Below, piece by piece: positions 22,399 through 34,799 of a stretch of 64,000 nt of DNA. The position numbers and the translations under genes are program-made. Each line of letters opens with the position of its first letter. Positions within the stretch are counted from its first letter, which is position 1. The notes under the pieces are model-generated. The model worked only from the letters and a program-made list of their open reading frames with translations, ran no database searches and was not told where the DNA came from. This stretch comes from Benincasa hispida. Its lineage: Eukaryota; Streptophyta; Magnoliopsida; Cucurbitales; Cucurbitaceae. The stretch is taken from positions 43,520,875-43,584,874 of the forward strand of contig NC_052353.1 in assembly GCF_009727055.1 (NCBI RefSeq), read 5' to 3'.

Positions 22399-22607
22399 AT
22401 CTCCTACTTGACCTAAAGATAATAGGGTGTACAGTGTAAAAGTCAAACTGTAATACAAAGTACAGAAAACAATATACTATTGCACAAACCACCAAGTACA
22501 AAATCTCCCACTTGCCCTAGTCTAAATGTGACCTTCAAACACCTTAGCCGTGAGGGCCTTCTTAAATGGATCAGTAAAATTGCACTCCAAAGCGATCTGT
22601 GTGACGA

Positions 22608-23021
22608 TCATGTCTCATCAATGTACAATCTCTCGGATAATCTGATGCTTTCCCTCGATGTGTTTGTCACGTTAGTGACTCCTAGGCTCTCTAGAATTAG
22701 CCACAACACACTATTATCACAATAAAATGTGATGAACTTTGATATTTCTGAAACAACTTCCAAATCTGTTAAGAATTTCCTGAGCCAAACAGCTTCTTTA
22801 AAAGTTTCACAAGCCGTTACATACTCGGCCTCCTCAAGATTGCCCTTCAGAAAAGTAGTTTTGACGTCCATTTGCCAAATCTCATATTCATAATATGAGG
22901 CAATGGACATAAGGATTCTGATAGACTTTAGTATAACAATAGGAGAGAAACTCTCCCCATAGTTGACTCTCTCAACATGGGTATAACCCTTTGCCACTAA
23001 TTTAGCCTTGACAGTTTGCAC
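22608..23021 (-). pseudogene. copia-2 pol C-terminal part with internal deletion (RT start joined to RNase H)
   Basis: One open frame of 137 codons reads RT N-terminal text (KAKLVAKGYTHVERVNY, then WQMDVKTTFLKGNLEE) straight into RNase H text (AEYVTACETFKEAVWLRKF). In copia-1 the same two points are about 870 bp apart. The rest of the RT, including the catalytic YVDD region, is gone. The junction lies at about 22829-22836 on the genome and looks like a short-homology deletion at GAGGAGGC. The frame survives by chance; the product cannot be a working enzyme. RNase H text after YCDN is frameshifted. Confidence 0.85.
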
Positions 23022-23413
23022 TTTCCTATCAGTACCCCCGAATTCTCTTGTAGATTCATTTGCAACCTATCGGTTTTATCTCATCAGATTGATCTACAAG
23101 ATTCCATATTAAATTGAAGTACATTGACTCCATTTTCACATCCATAGCTTTGATCCACTTATCTTGTCAACATCCTCCGTTGTCTTCTTGTAAGACAATG
23201 GATCCTCAACATCTCCGTCAACTATCATAGCTAGGATTTCAGTTAAACCCATGTAATAGACAGGTGGGTTCGCAACCCTTCCACTGCGTCGAGGTTTCCT
23301 TAACACTTGAGGTGGATTTGACCTACTAGATGATCTAACTTCAACAACTTTTCTTGAGGTATTGGGTTCTTTAACAACTCTTGTTGAAGATTCAGTAGTT
23401 TCTTTGGAAAGTT
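23022..23413 (-). pseudogene. copia-2 pol, region between integrase and RT
   Basis: Broken frames on the minus strand correspond to the linker and early RT of copia pol. Translated pieces resemble the matching copia-1 region at 6400-6840 (for example SRKVVEVRSSSRSNPPQ, and text for 'KWIKAMDVKMESMYFNL' in reduced form). It is interrupted on the right by the solo LTR at 23419. Confidence 0.65.
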
Positions 23414-23418
23414 CGTTC
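23414..23418. repeat. solo-LTR target duplication, left (CGTTC)
   Basis: CGTTC precedes the LTR start; the right copy at 25375-25379 is CATTC, one mismatch. When the LTR is removed, the copia-2 pol frame reads on through the insertion point, which supports these borders. Confidence 0.7.
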
Positions 23419-25374
23419 TTTTGGATTTTATGTCCTAAAACTCGTAGTTTGTAATATCATATTCTTGCTCAATAAAGCTGTTATTGAAAATTTTTAGTAA
23501 ATTTAAATTATATATTCATGAATCCAATAAACTAAGGATTCGAGGCTATTAAGTTTAAGTTTGAACTTTATGTAGTGACATAAATGTGGATAAAGTTCAA
23601 ATATATATAGCCAAAATGGTCTATAGTATACGAATAAGATTGGGCGCCTTATTCTGGGAACACTATGGATGCGACCCATTTTGTAGTTAGTACAAACGAT
23701 GTGATCCTAAACCGTTCATGTGGAGACATGAAAATGGAGGCATCCCATGTAAAGAGTTTACATAAGACTGAACCATGAAATAGTCACTTTTATGTTCTAA
23801 ATGTCGTTTAATGTATAAAACTGACTATTTTGTTAATTGATGACCTAGGTAACTTAATCTTAATCCTAAGCTAATTTGAACTCCTGTTCACTCGAAATTA
23901 TCCTTAGATCTGCATAGGTGAGGGCAGCTCATTATCGCTGGCCCAATAAGTCTCCCATTTCAGGGGTAAGATCAGGTGGATAGCTGGAAATATAGGGTGC
24001 AAGATGAAATTCACTTCTACCCATTATAGGGATAGTAGATAGGTTGTTCCCTTTAGTACTGAATCCAAGTCTTGAACAACGGGCCCCACCCTCTCATTGG
24101 CCTGAGAGGGATTTGGTTTATAGGTGGACCTTAAACCAATTGTTCATTAGAGGATCAGTGGAACTTAAGAAATAAGATGTAGTCTCGAGGGTAAAACGGT
24201 TTTTATAATTCATCTGAGATTACGAACAACCTGTGAAGGATTAACTTACTAATCATGGTTATATCAAATGGACACAAATATATCTATAGTGAGGGGAGTG
24301 CAACTACGGGACTATAGTGGAATGACCCGTTAGTTAATGAATATTGATCAGCTCCGTCTAAAGAGTTTAGTCAGCTAATCTCGGATCTTTGGAGCCCATG
24401 ATCTATAGGTCCATTAGGTTCCCTTACTAGCTCATATAGATAAAACTTAGAACAATATGATAGAATAATTCGAATTGTTCGAATTAGGTGAAGAGAGAGA
24501 AACCGACAAGTATATGTGATATAGTGATCGGTTTTTTAGTTTAGAGATACAGCTTTAATATTTAAATGTGATTTAAATATCAAGAATATTAATATGTTCA
24601 TATTCAGAAGCTCGGAAATAATGGAAATGGTCAAAGATGTAAAAAGTCACAGAGTTGACTTTTGACTTTGAAAAGTCAAACTTTGACCGACCTTATATTC
24701 AGTTGTGATTTGAATTTCGAGAAAATGAATGCAGATTCATGCTCGGGAGGTCAATATTAGTCAACACGACAAAAATCATAAAAAGTCAAAATGTTGAATT
24801 TTTTATCAAAGTTTGACTTTGACCAAATGACTATTTTGCACTTTGACTAAAGTTAGTGAGAAAATCCAAACTTTTGTTGGATAATTCCACTAACAAAATA
24901 GTGGACTAGGTGTTGACTTATAGTGGAGACATTAAGCCCACTTAGATAGTGGATTCTAGGTGTTGGGATTTTGTGAAGTGTTTTCATGCAATTTTGCATG
25001 GCCCTTTTCTATAAATATGGGCTTGTGATTTTGGATTAAAGACTTTTGGAAATTTTACAAAATTAGTTTTTAAAATTGGGCTGAAAAAAAAACCAAACCC
25101 AACCCAATTTCACTATACTATTTCAATCTTTTTTTTTCTGTCTCTTGGGTTCTTCATCCATCGGGTCCCACAACCCAGTTCTGAGTCCAAAGGATAGTAG
25201 GTCAGCTCTAGTGGATGTCTGGTTTGTGTTCGAGCAGAGATAGATGAATTTCGGGAGCTTTAAAGGTATTATTTCAAAATAACCCTAATTAATTCTTTTG
25301 GGTTGCATGTTTAATTTGGGCAATTAGAGTAAAATTGATTCTTATTTCCATTGCGCATGTCGATTTTTCCATCA
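23419..25374 (+). repeat. solo copia LTR inserted in copia-2 pol (1956 bp)
   Basis: A plus-strand LTR starting TTTTGGAT (first G lost from an expected TGTTGG start), with the 'tatgtcctaaaactcg' block shared with the copia-1 LTR family, and ending in CA at 25374. There is no internal retrotransposon sequence beside it; both flanks are copia-2 pol. It is therefore a solo LTR, the usual product of recombination between the two LTRs of one element. The first part of an open frame annotated across its right edge (25289-25374) belongs to the LTR, not to pol. Confidence 0.8.
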
Positions 25375-25379
25375 CATTC
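25375..25379. repeat. solo-LTR target duplication, right (CATTC)
   Basis: Pairs with CGTTC at 23414-23418 with one C/T-type difference. Confidence 0.7.
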
Positions 25380-27549
25380 AACACAATTTTACTATAGAGC
25401 TTGTGTTTCCTTATGTGGTCTTTTTCATGAAAAGCATCGTTTGTCGATACAAACACTTTTTTTTCTTTTGGGTCAAAGAAGTAGCCATCTCTCTTTCCTT
25501 TGGGATAGCCTACAAATCGGCACAATTTCGAATGAAATTGCAATTTCTTAGGATTAGCCTCAAGCACATGTGCTGGAAAGATTATGAAATGACGTAAATT
25601 AGCTTTACGACACACTATAACTCCTAAGGTATTCTGGTAACACTCTTGGATTGAACACAGTTCAAAACATATGCTGTAATCTCTACTACATAACCCCAAA
25701 ACGAGTCAGGTAAGGAAGCATAACTCATAAACCAAATCATGTCCAACAGGGTTCGATTTCTCCTTTCTATACTCCATTTTACTGAGGTGTACCAGGTGCT
25801 GACAATTGGAATAAAATTCCATGTTCTATAAAATAGTTTTGGAATGTCAAATCCATAAATCTGCACTCGATCAGATCGAAATATTTTTATTGTTTTATTT
25901 AATGCATTTTAAACATCAGCCTTGAATTCTTTGAAATTTTCAAAAGATTCGGACATCTGTTGCATTGAATAAACGTACCCATATCTTGAATAATCATCAG
26001 TAAAAGTGATGAAATATTCATGACCTCCCCTATCTTTTACATACATCGGATCACAGAGGTCTGAATGTACCAGCTCAAGAGGTTATTTGGCCCTATGATC
26101 TTTTCTAGTAAAGGGTCTTTTAGTCATTTTGCCATCAAAATATGACTTACACATAAGTAAAGACTTTTCTTCTAACTCATTTAGAAATCCATTCTTCACC
26201 AATATCTCAATCCTATTGAGATTAATGTGTCCTAGTCTTAAGTGTCAAAGTTGGGCATTTTCTTTAGAAGAAATTTTTAGTCTTTTATGTTGAGTTACTA
26301 TAGTTTTAAACATCTCAGTGTTATGGAGAACTTTAGTATATTATTTTCCAATTCAACTGAGCAAATATTGACATCATTCTTAGAAATAAACACTTTATTT
26401 ACAAGAAAATTAATACAATATGATTGTTCTAGCAAACACTTTACAAAAATTAAGTTCCTCTTTAAACTAAAAACTACATATACATTTTCTAGTAAACTAA
26501 ATTTATTTTGTAAAGTCAACTAGAGACCTCCCACTACCATAGCCGAGACAACGTGCCCAGTTCCAACCCGCATCGTCATTTCACCTGCATCAAGCTGTCT
26601 TCAAGAACTAATTCCCTGAAATGAAGAACAAAGTGGTTATTGGCGCCAGAATCTATAATCCAGGCAGAATCATCATTCTCCACTAAACATGTTTCCAATA
26701 CAAGCAAATCAAACTTACCTTGCTTGGTCTTCTTCTTTTCTGCCAAGTATTTGGGGCAGTTCCTCTTCCAATGCCCATCTTAGTTGCAGTGGAAACAGAT
26801 TCCCTTTGCAACCTTCTTTCTTTTGAGTAGCAGCTAGTGGGTTAGGTTTCCCTTTTCCACTTTTCTTCTTCTTTCATTTTTTATTGCTAGAGGAAGAAGG
26901 TACAAACTTTATCCCAAAGGGCGAACCTCTATGGAACTTTTTAGAGGATGAAGCAACATTTTCTTCACCCTTCTGTCCCTTGTTTTTCATCAAAGACTGA
27001 AAGGTCTGTAGCCTGTTAGGATGGTGGTTAGGTTAAGTCAATCCTATTAAGAACAGCATTGCTATGGAAATGAAGGAGACTTTAAGGTAAAGATTCCAAA
27101 ATGAAGCTAACATGGCTGACTTCATCGATGACGGACCCATTCATCTCCGCTATGTTGAAGTGGCCATCATGTTCAGAACATGATCTCAAACAGAGGCCCC
27201 TTCTTGCATACGGGCATTGAAGATGTGTTTGAGAGCGTCATGCCTAAGCTGTGCGGATGATTGTCCGAACATTTCCTTCAAGGACTCCATGATCTCATGG
27301 GTTGTGAGCATGGGTTCATGCCTTTTCGTTTGCCTGTATCCAACACTCGTATGCTTCTCAAACATTTCGAGCAGCATTGTGAGCTGGAATGAGAGGACAG
27401 TTCTCCATCAAGGTGAAACAAAAGTCATCAATTATTAAAATTGTATTGATCGTGTTTTTCCATAAAATGTAGTTTTCTCTCATTAAATTCTCAGCAATGA
27501 GTAGATTTAATGTTGCGGAAGTCATATTGAAATAAATTTGCTGAAACAT
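25380..27549 (-). pseudogene. copia-2 gag, protease and integrase remnant
   Basis: Minus-strand copia polyprotein upstream of the solo LTR. Gag begins near 27549 with MFQQIYFNMTSATL and continues with AENLMRENYILWKNTINTIL, a typical copia gag N-terminus; more gag text (EIMESLKEMFGQSSAQLRHD) is at 27186-27377. Knuckle and protease text is at about 26560-26830, GAG-pre-integrase text near 26150-26520, integrase core pieces at 25624-26110, and integrase C-terminal text (KLCRFVGYPKGKRDGYFFDP) at 25380-25600. Stops and frameshifts occur throughout. Confidence 0.85.
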
Positions 27550-29131
27550 ACAAATTATTTATTATTAGCATGTTTGCATTACACCACTAAGACAACCAAT
27601 AAGTTTTAGGAAAATAGTCTAATGTACCTTAAGTGACATCCATTTTGCAATGATGTTTCAGTGAGATAGGACAAAAGTCACCGTAGGGCGATCAAGTGCC
27701 CTTTCACTAAAATGAGACATTCTCAACCATTAGACAGAAACAACACCTTGTCACTGTAACTAACAGTCATCATTGTTCGGTCCAGAATTTATTAACTTGT
27801 TTAACAATTCTTGTAAGTGTAACCTCTCATTTTAGGTTCTAGGGTCCTGCCCCAATGAGCCAACCGTAGGGAAAAACCAATTAGGACATGAAACTAAAAA
27901 AACCCTATCCATTTTTTAAGATTGAATAAAGTGTCACGCAAAAATGTCATCATTTAGGGGGACACCTATGGTGCCACAAGGCCATCCACGAAACTTTACT
28001 TTAACCTAATGAGAGAGACCGAGGGATGTGTTGTCACACATCCTGCTCCCATTACTATAAACACTCTTTCTATTAACCTTGAAATTGATCTATACAAATG
28101 CCACCCGTAGAGGGACACCCATGGTGCCTCGAGGCCGAGTATAGACCTCATAGTGTGAATTTTAAAGAAACGTGAAAAGAATAAAATGAAGTATTATATA
28201 CTCTATTTTCCTCCCACTTAGTATTTTACATAGGGTTAATTAACTTAGGAAAATCCGGCTATTGATTTTAACTAAATGAATGTTTAATTTGTCCAAAAAA
28301 CAACATTTGTCTTTGTATAGTTAAACAAATTTTGATCAAGGACCATTAAACTCTTTACTAAACTTTAATCAAACTTGCATGCATGTAAGAAATCTATCCA
28401 ATTCACCTTTCTAGGTAAGTTCCTAGGTAAGAGTATTACGTTTCCGTTAACTTAAATACCCCAGCCTAGATAGAACTCGCCTTAGACAAAAGGTCCCTTA
28501 TAAATATATTTGTTACATTGTTAATCGTTTATTATGAATCGTTAATCATATTAAACCAATTAAACGTTTAAACTAAGATTTCTAATCTCATTAGAAACAT
28601 GATCTTAGGTCTATCTCAATCATATTTTAAAACAATTTTAAAAAATGAATATAACCTAAGGTTTGCATGCATCTCTGAATTCTTGATTTTAATTCTAATT
28701 TCATTTTATTATAACAATTATAAACAAAAGAAAAAAATTAAAACAATACATTGCATGCGTTGATAAACTTTAGTAAATTACAACATTTATAAATTAGCCT
28801 AAAGTAGCATCATGCTTCATGCAATTTTATTTCATTACGAATATATAAAATTTATATAATAAAGTAATGAAACTTACAATAGCATACATCCATACATACA
28901 TTGAACTATATATTATAACGTTTATAATATAAATGATGCATTGATATGCTATTAATGCATGCATGCATATATTATAACATTTATACTATATGATGCATGA
29001 GCGTGCTATATAATTTAAATCATGCATATACATATATTATAACACTTATAATATAAAATGATGCATGCAATTAAATGCATAACCTATGGTGGGATTTTAT
29101 ACTATATGACATACTATATGACATACTATAT

Positions 29132-29176
<45 letters not shown>

Positions 29177-29743
29177 CATCACATGTATAATTAAAGACAA
29201 AAATTATTGGATTGGGATTTGAATAAACAATTAATTAAATTAATATAACACTTATATTAATTTAATTAACCAAAATACTAACTATTACAAGAATAAATGT
29301 CAATCGGTTCAAATACAATCGAATCAGGCCTTCAACTGCTCGAACCAGACCAACCAGCTAATGAACCGAACCTGAACCGGTCGAAATGTCTGAACTGCAG
29401 TCAACCCAAGTGAGCTACGAATCGAACCAGAACAGAATTGGTTGGTTCTTTCTGCATCCCTACGGAAAGAACACAACATTCTTCATCGCAACATTGCAAC
29501 GCTGCGATGCAGTCCCGACTACATGGCAGCATTCTATTGCATAGAATATGCCCTAAAACATGGGCCTTTACATACCATAATGTAAAAGAAAGCAATAAAC
29601 AGTGCCAATCCCGACAAACATCAAATAATTTTAAATCAAATGTTCTTAAACAATCATCACATGATTTAATTACAGAATGCAGAACTTAACATATTAGTAA
29701 AATTAATTCTAGAAATTTTGGAAAAAATTGGGCCAGTGAAACG
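27550..29743 (-). other. copia-2 5' leader, non-coding
   Basis: About 2.2 kb between the gag start and the primer binding site, with no credible open frame. It shares blocks with the copia-1 leader, so it is element sequence rather than an insertion. It contains an (AT)n run at 29135-29168 and, near 29290-29440, a patch rich in GAACCG/CGGTTC words and a 'gcaacattgcaacgctg' phrase that recurs near 32715-32735. Confidence 0.6.
29135..29168. repeat. (AT)n microsatellite
   Basis: Uninterrupted alternating A and T of about 34 bp, preceded by three copies of a 'atactatatgac' unit at about 29100-29134. Confidence 0.9.
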
Positions 29744-29758
29744 CCACTCTAATAGCAA
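29744..29758 (-). other. copia-2 primer binding site, initiator-Met tRNA type (degenerate)
   Basis: The minus strand reads TTGCTATTAGAGTGG, close to the expected (T)TGGTATCAGAGCGG. It lies directly downstream of the minus-strand LTR end (…TTCA) and fixes that border at 29760. Confidence 0.65.
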
Positions 29759-29759
29759 T

Positions 29760-31687
29760 TGAAGGAAACCTAACGATAGGATACTTGAGCAGAAATAGGA
29801 TTGTCCCAAAATTCCCAATTTTACCGAACAAATTTTACAGAGAACAAAAGCAATTTTCCATTTAACACAAGAATAGAACATGCAATAAAAAACAAAGAAA
29901 TAGGGTTTTAGAAACCATTACCTTTAAAGACCTTCATCACGTAAAATCTCTTCAGTGTGCAAATCATGAACGATAACATAAAGGCCAATTGGGACACCAC
30001 CAATTGGAGATCTTGATATTCTCAGGTAGAAAATCCAGGAGGTGTGGGCTCTGGTGATTTCGGTGAGGGAAGGGAGAAGATTTTTTCTTTAAGAGGAAGA
30101 GATGGAATATGGGAAAAAAACTTTTTTTTTTTTCTGTAAAAGCACACGACACCTCTTTTTATTCCATCTTGTTTTGCAGGAAGAAGACGATCAAATAAGA
30201 AAACTAGTTTTCCACTTACGTGAAATTAAAGAGAAAAGAGGGGGAGGGAGTTGTAACTTCTTTCCATTAATTAATTTAATATAATTAAATAATATTAATT
30301 AATATATTTGATTATATAAATAATTTAATATATATTAATATGATAACTACCTTATTATATAATATATATTAAACTATATGTTATATCAAATATAATATAT
30401 AACCTATAGTTTTAATATTATATCATATACAATATAACCTATATTTTCTTTTCTCTCACTAGTGACATTCAATATAAATCACATTTATATTAAAAATAAT
30501 ATGATTCAATTCACACAATTAATATTTGAATCATAGTCAAATATTTATTTCCTCTCAAATAAACTTTATATTATAATGTATCAAATACATTATAACAATT
30601 ATATCATATATAATTAATTTAACTTAATTATATCATATAAATTAATTCCCTCAATTAATTTGAACAAAGTTAATCCAAAAACTTATTATCATTTAGTCCT
30701 ATTGAGCTATCGAGGGGACCTTATAGACCTGTAGGTTGAAGATCCAACGGTACGTAAATAATTAATTAAACTCTTTAATTAAATTATTCACCATCTATTA
30801 ACTTTTTCAGGCACTCCATTAAAGACTGACAGCTGCATTCTTCACATTATAGATATATTTTTGTGTCCATTGGATATACCAATCAATAGTACCATGACTC
30901 TTCACAAATTGTACGTAAGTACAGTTGAGCCAAAATTACCATTTTGCCCCTATAGTTACACTTAACTCCTTAAGTACCACTGACCCCTCTAATGAACAAT
31001 AAATCATAGTTCACCTATAATCATAACCCACTCGGGCCAAGAGAGAGTGTGGCGCCACATTATTCAAGCTATGGAATTAGCCCTTAAGGGAGCAGTTTAT
31101 CTACTTGCCTCAACATTAGGGAATGAATAAATTTCATCTTGTGTAGTTGTGTTCCCAGCTCCCTAATCAGACGAATCCCCAAAATGGTAGGCTTTTTAAG
31201 TCGGAGATTTAACCACTCTCACCCATACAAATAAAAGGACCGCCCTCATAGACAGGAGTTCACAACTCACTTAGGATTCAAGCCATGTTACCTATGGTCA
31301 TCCTGGTGAAATATAAGTCTTTATTATGAACGACATTAGATAATGAGACTAAACATTTCGTGCTCCAGTCTTATACAAACTCTTTGTTTAGGATACCCCC
31401 GTTCACATGTCTCCACATGAATGATCAGGATTAGATAATTTATAGAACTTTACAACAATTGTAACACCTACAAAGTGGGTCATACTCGTAGTGTCACTGG
31501 GATAAGGTATCCAACTTTATCTATTTACTACAGACCATTTAAGCTACAATATAACCCTGGATATTAGTTTATTGGTTTGTGGTTAATGCAACTAATTTTG
31601 AAATAAAACATAAAATATTTTATTACATAAATGAAATGTTTGTACATTACAATTACAAACTATACAACCCTCTGAGATTTAGGGCAT
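29760..31687 (-). repeat. copia-2 5' LTR (about 1.93 kb)
   Basis: Matches 1977-3667 in the same order and orientation, and, reversed, the plus-strand LTR at 45698-48110. Its first bases on the minus strand are lost where a separate LTR-like element begins at 31688. It includes the 'ccaggaggtgtgggctctgg' block at 30035-30054. Non-coding. Confidence 0.85.
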
Positions 31688-33107
31688 TGACAGTATGCAC
31701 AAGTGCATGCAATCGAAGTAATAAATCCCAAATAGAGTATCGTCCTCAAGGATCAACATGAGCAAACTTTTTCTAACTTAGCTATCACAAATCTTCGTCA
31801 ATTTGATATAGGCAATCAAAAGATGATTTTTATCTATAACTATAGATAACAAAAATTCAGTCACAGACAATAACAATTTAGAGCAAAACAATTTCATGGT
31901 GTTGTTTCATTTAGGGAATACAATGAATATGATATGTAATTGATTGAAATTGATAGATTGAGGTTAGAAGTTCTAAAATTTGGAAATCCTCTCTTGAGCT
32001 CAAACTATCCTAATAACAATCCATCGACCCGAATCTCTTCTAGCGCTTGAATAGTGACAACATTAAGACCCTTCAATCGCACCCCTTATTATTCTAAATT
32101 CACTCTCATACAATTTTGAATAACAATCTAAATTATCGGGTCCAGCGAATTAAATTCCATCTTGAGACATCTAATTAACTTATTTTCATTCAATTAGTGG
32201 CTAGTTAATCAAAAGTATTAAGCACAAAAAATTTAGAAATCTATGCAAAATTAATCAATTGTAAATTCAATATTCAAAGTAACATCCCTAAAATCCACAA
32301 ACACCTTAAAATAGAAGAGTTTAGTCATGCATGATTCCGATAACAGTATTCAACAAACAAATAATCATTATGGCGAAAAATAATTAACAAAGAAGAATGA
32401 TTTCCCCTCAATAGATTCGAATCCCAATCACAATCTTCTTGACTCTCGCCACGAATATCATATTATTCTTCAATAAAACTGCACGATCACGATCAATCTT
32501 CCTGTCACGATCAATCCAGAAATGCTCTCAAATCAACTCTCAATCAAAATCTCGAGTCTTCAACCAAAAATGATCAAAATTACTCTGTTTCGGCTCTTGT
32601 ACGAACTAGAATTTAGGTAAAATCTATCAAAATTGGCTCCCCCATTTTTTCTCTTCAGACATGGCGGTGCACACTGTTATTTATAATATGCTCGTAGCGT
32701 GCAACAATACAAACCAACATTGCAACGCTGGCATCATGCCAGCCGCGCGTAGAAATTGTTGCGTTGCAATGCTGCCCTATTCCAAATTACTCTTGGGTCT
32801 GCAACATCAAGGAGTAGCGTTGCAACGTTCTTCCAATGCTAGCTTCCCCAAATTGCCTTCCAAATTTGCCTCTTTTGTTATCTTGGGTCCTTGGTTTCTT
32901 CCTAATTCCATAATCAACCTGTAATTGCTCAAAATTGGAATTTTGCCCCAGGTTTTTTTATCATTTTTGCACAAATTGCTCCTGATGCTTAGTTTCTTGA
33001 AATTACTCAATAAACCACATCAAACTAAACAAAACTTGCAATATTAGTTCTAAATTTGAAGGTAATAAAAGCAATTTTTAGATTTTTTCGAGGCATCATT
33101 CCCAACA
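31688..33107 (-). repeat. LTR-like element, possible solo LTR (1420 bp)
   Basis: On the minus strand it begins TGTTGGGAATGATGCC at 33107 and ends …ACTGTCA at 31688, so it has canonical TG…CA ends. Text such as 'gtatgcacaagtgcatgcaa' and 'gagtatcgtcctcaagg' near 31692-31755 is of a kind common in plant LTR-element termini. It has no coding capacity, and five-base flanks (GGCAT and GTAAT) do not match well, so the solo-LTR interpretation is tentative. Its left edge exactly meets the broken copia-2 LTR. Confidence 0.5.
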
Positions 33108-33780
33108 GTAATAAGTTCCCCAATTGGGTTACTTTCCTCGTAAATGATATTTATTCATCTCATGCCCTTGAGGTTTAATAAAGCATTTAATTTTCAAATG
33201 AAAAAAAAAAAAGGAAAGCTATGAGATTTAGTTGATACGATTATAAATTTCACATAAAATTTTTTTAAACAAAATGTAATGGAAGGTGAAAAACTTCCAT
33301 TACATGCTGAAAAGACTAATGTTGGTTTGTGAGGATAGTCTATGAAGTACAAGAGGATAATGTGTCAGGTTGATGGGAATGTAGGAAAATGTCGAAGCAA
33401 ATAAGGTGTCAAATCTGGATTTTGAATCCTAATCCAAATCATGGATCTGGCCATTACACCTCAAATTTCTATCGATAAATATCGTGTAAAATTAATAGTT
33501 TGATTTAATTAAACTCCTAGCATTCCATAAGTCAATCAATAAAGCATGGGCTAGTAAAGCTGCTAAGAGGGCTAAATGCTTTAACATGACTGGATAATGG
33601 TGTAATAAGTTTCCCAATTGGGTTACTTTCCTCGTAGAAAATGTTATTTATTCCTCAGCCCCTGAGGTTTAATAAAGTTTTTAATTTTCAAAAGAAAAAA
33701 AAAATTATGAGGTTTAGTTGATATAATTATAAATTTCACATAAAGTTTTTCTCAATGAAATATAATGGATGGTGAAAATT
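33108..33780 (+). repeat. duplicated block enclosing a second copy of the Cassandra-edge segment
   Basis: Text beginning 'taataagttccccaattgg' at about 33109 and running through 'ggtttaataaagcattt' is repeated at about 33603-33775 ('taataagtttcccaattggg'). Between the copies, 33345-33592 repeats 1735-1976 closely, including 'gataatgtgtcaggttga' and 'catgggctagt'. All copies are in the same orientation. There is no coding sequence. Confidence 0.75.
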
Positions 33781-34140
33781 TGATACATTTAAATAATTTT
33801 GGGATTTAAATTGATACAATAATTAATTTAGGGTTTAAATTGATACAATTACTAAAGTTTGAGAATATAAATTAATATTTTTAAATACAAGGACCAAAAT
33901 ATGAGAAAGTTTACAAGAAATAAAATTAAACAATTTCTAAAATATATATGTACTAAAATGATATTTTAATCTAAATTGTTTTAAGAAAGGAAAAAACTTA
34001 TTTTTTCCCTGAAGTTGGCATATTATATCAAATTCAACCTTTTTAATTTCATCAATTAAATCTCTAAAAAATTAAGGATGGATCTAACAAAGAATACAAT
34101 ATCAAGCAAGATGTCACAAACAATATGTATAACAAATGAG
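33781..34140. other. AT-rich intergenic DNA
   Basis: No gene seen. Contains diverged repeat phrases built on 'tttaaattgatacaat' similar to those at 1430-1530. Confidence 0.5.
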
Positions 34141-34500
34141 CAACATGAAAACAAACAGAAAAATAAAGACACAAAGATTGGTCACCCAGTTTGGTGCAAA
34201 AACACCTACATCTGGTGGACAGTGTATTGGGTGGAATGAAATTTCATTATAAAGAGTTTAGCAATTACAACGAATGTACTTATCTAATAGACTCCCTCTT
34301 CCATGACTCACATATAGATTCCTCTTCAGTTTCAACTAGGTTCCCCATAAGTTTGACTTTGAGCTCCCCTCACTTCCACAATAATGCTTCTTCAAGCTTT
34401 GTATGAAATCCCTTCAATACAATATACTTAGGTTCCTCGAGATCCCCTCACATTCATCATATTTAGGCTCCCCTACATTGATGAAATTAAATGTTTAGAG
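34141..34500 (-). repeat. degraded copia-type LTR end fragment
   Basis: The minus strand reads 'gcaccaaactgggtgaccaa' followed by 'tctttgtgtc'. The same kind of text is on the plus strand at 50620-50660 ('aaattgggttaccaattttt' then 'atgtg'). This looks like the U5 end of one LTR family in two places and two orientations. The rest is too diverged to delimit, and the 71-codon frame here is not credible. Confidence 0.45.
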
Positions 34501-34799
34501 TTAAAATTCATACAATCTCAAGTTCAAGGTTTAAATTGATGAAATTAAAAGTTTATAGTAAAAATTTATACAACTTATCAAGTTTAGGGTAAAAAATAAA
34601 CTTTTACCATTTTTTAAGTTGACATAAACCCTTTTCAATTTGGAGCAATTGATCATATCTTTTATTTATTTCATAACAAGCACTTTTTCTTTTAGCGGAA
34701 TGTATGGTCACTTTTGGTCTTGGGCGTGACGTGGGTGTTAGGGGATGCGAACCTAGTTGAGATATCCCAATATATCTCCTAATCCCTCTTACATTGTGA
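34501..34799. other. intergenic DNA
   Basis: No gene or element resolved. A patch around 34718-34770 is less AT-rich than the surroundings ('gtgacgtgggtgtta') but has no open frame. Confidence 0.4.

Larger units (their letters stand above)
1977..31687 (-). mobile_element. copia-2: outermost Ty1/copia retrotransposon of the nest
   Basis: Minus-strand Ty1/copia element. It has a 5' LTR at 29760-31687, a primer binding site at about 29744-29758, a leader to about 27550, gag from 27549 downwards, a degenerate pol to 22410, and a 3' LTR split into 22367-22398 and 1977-3667. Inside it lie copia-1 (with its gypsy passenger) and a solo LTR at 23419-25374. Being the host of the others, it is the oldest layer. 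The sequence beyond 1977 and 31687 shows both ends eroded, so its own target duplication cannot be read. Confidence 0.8.
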
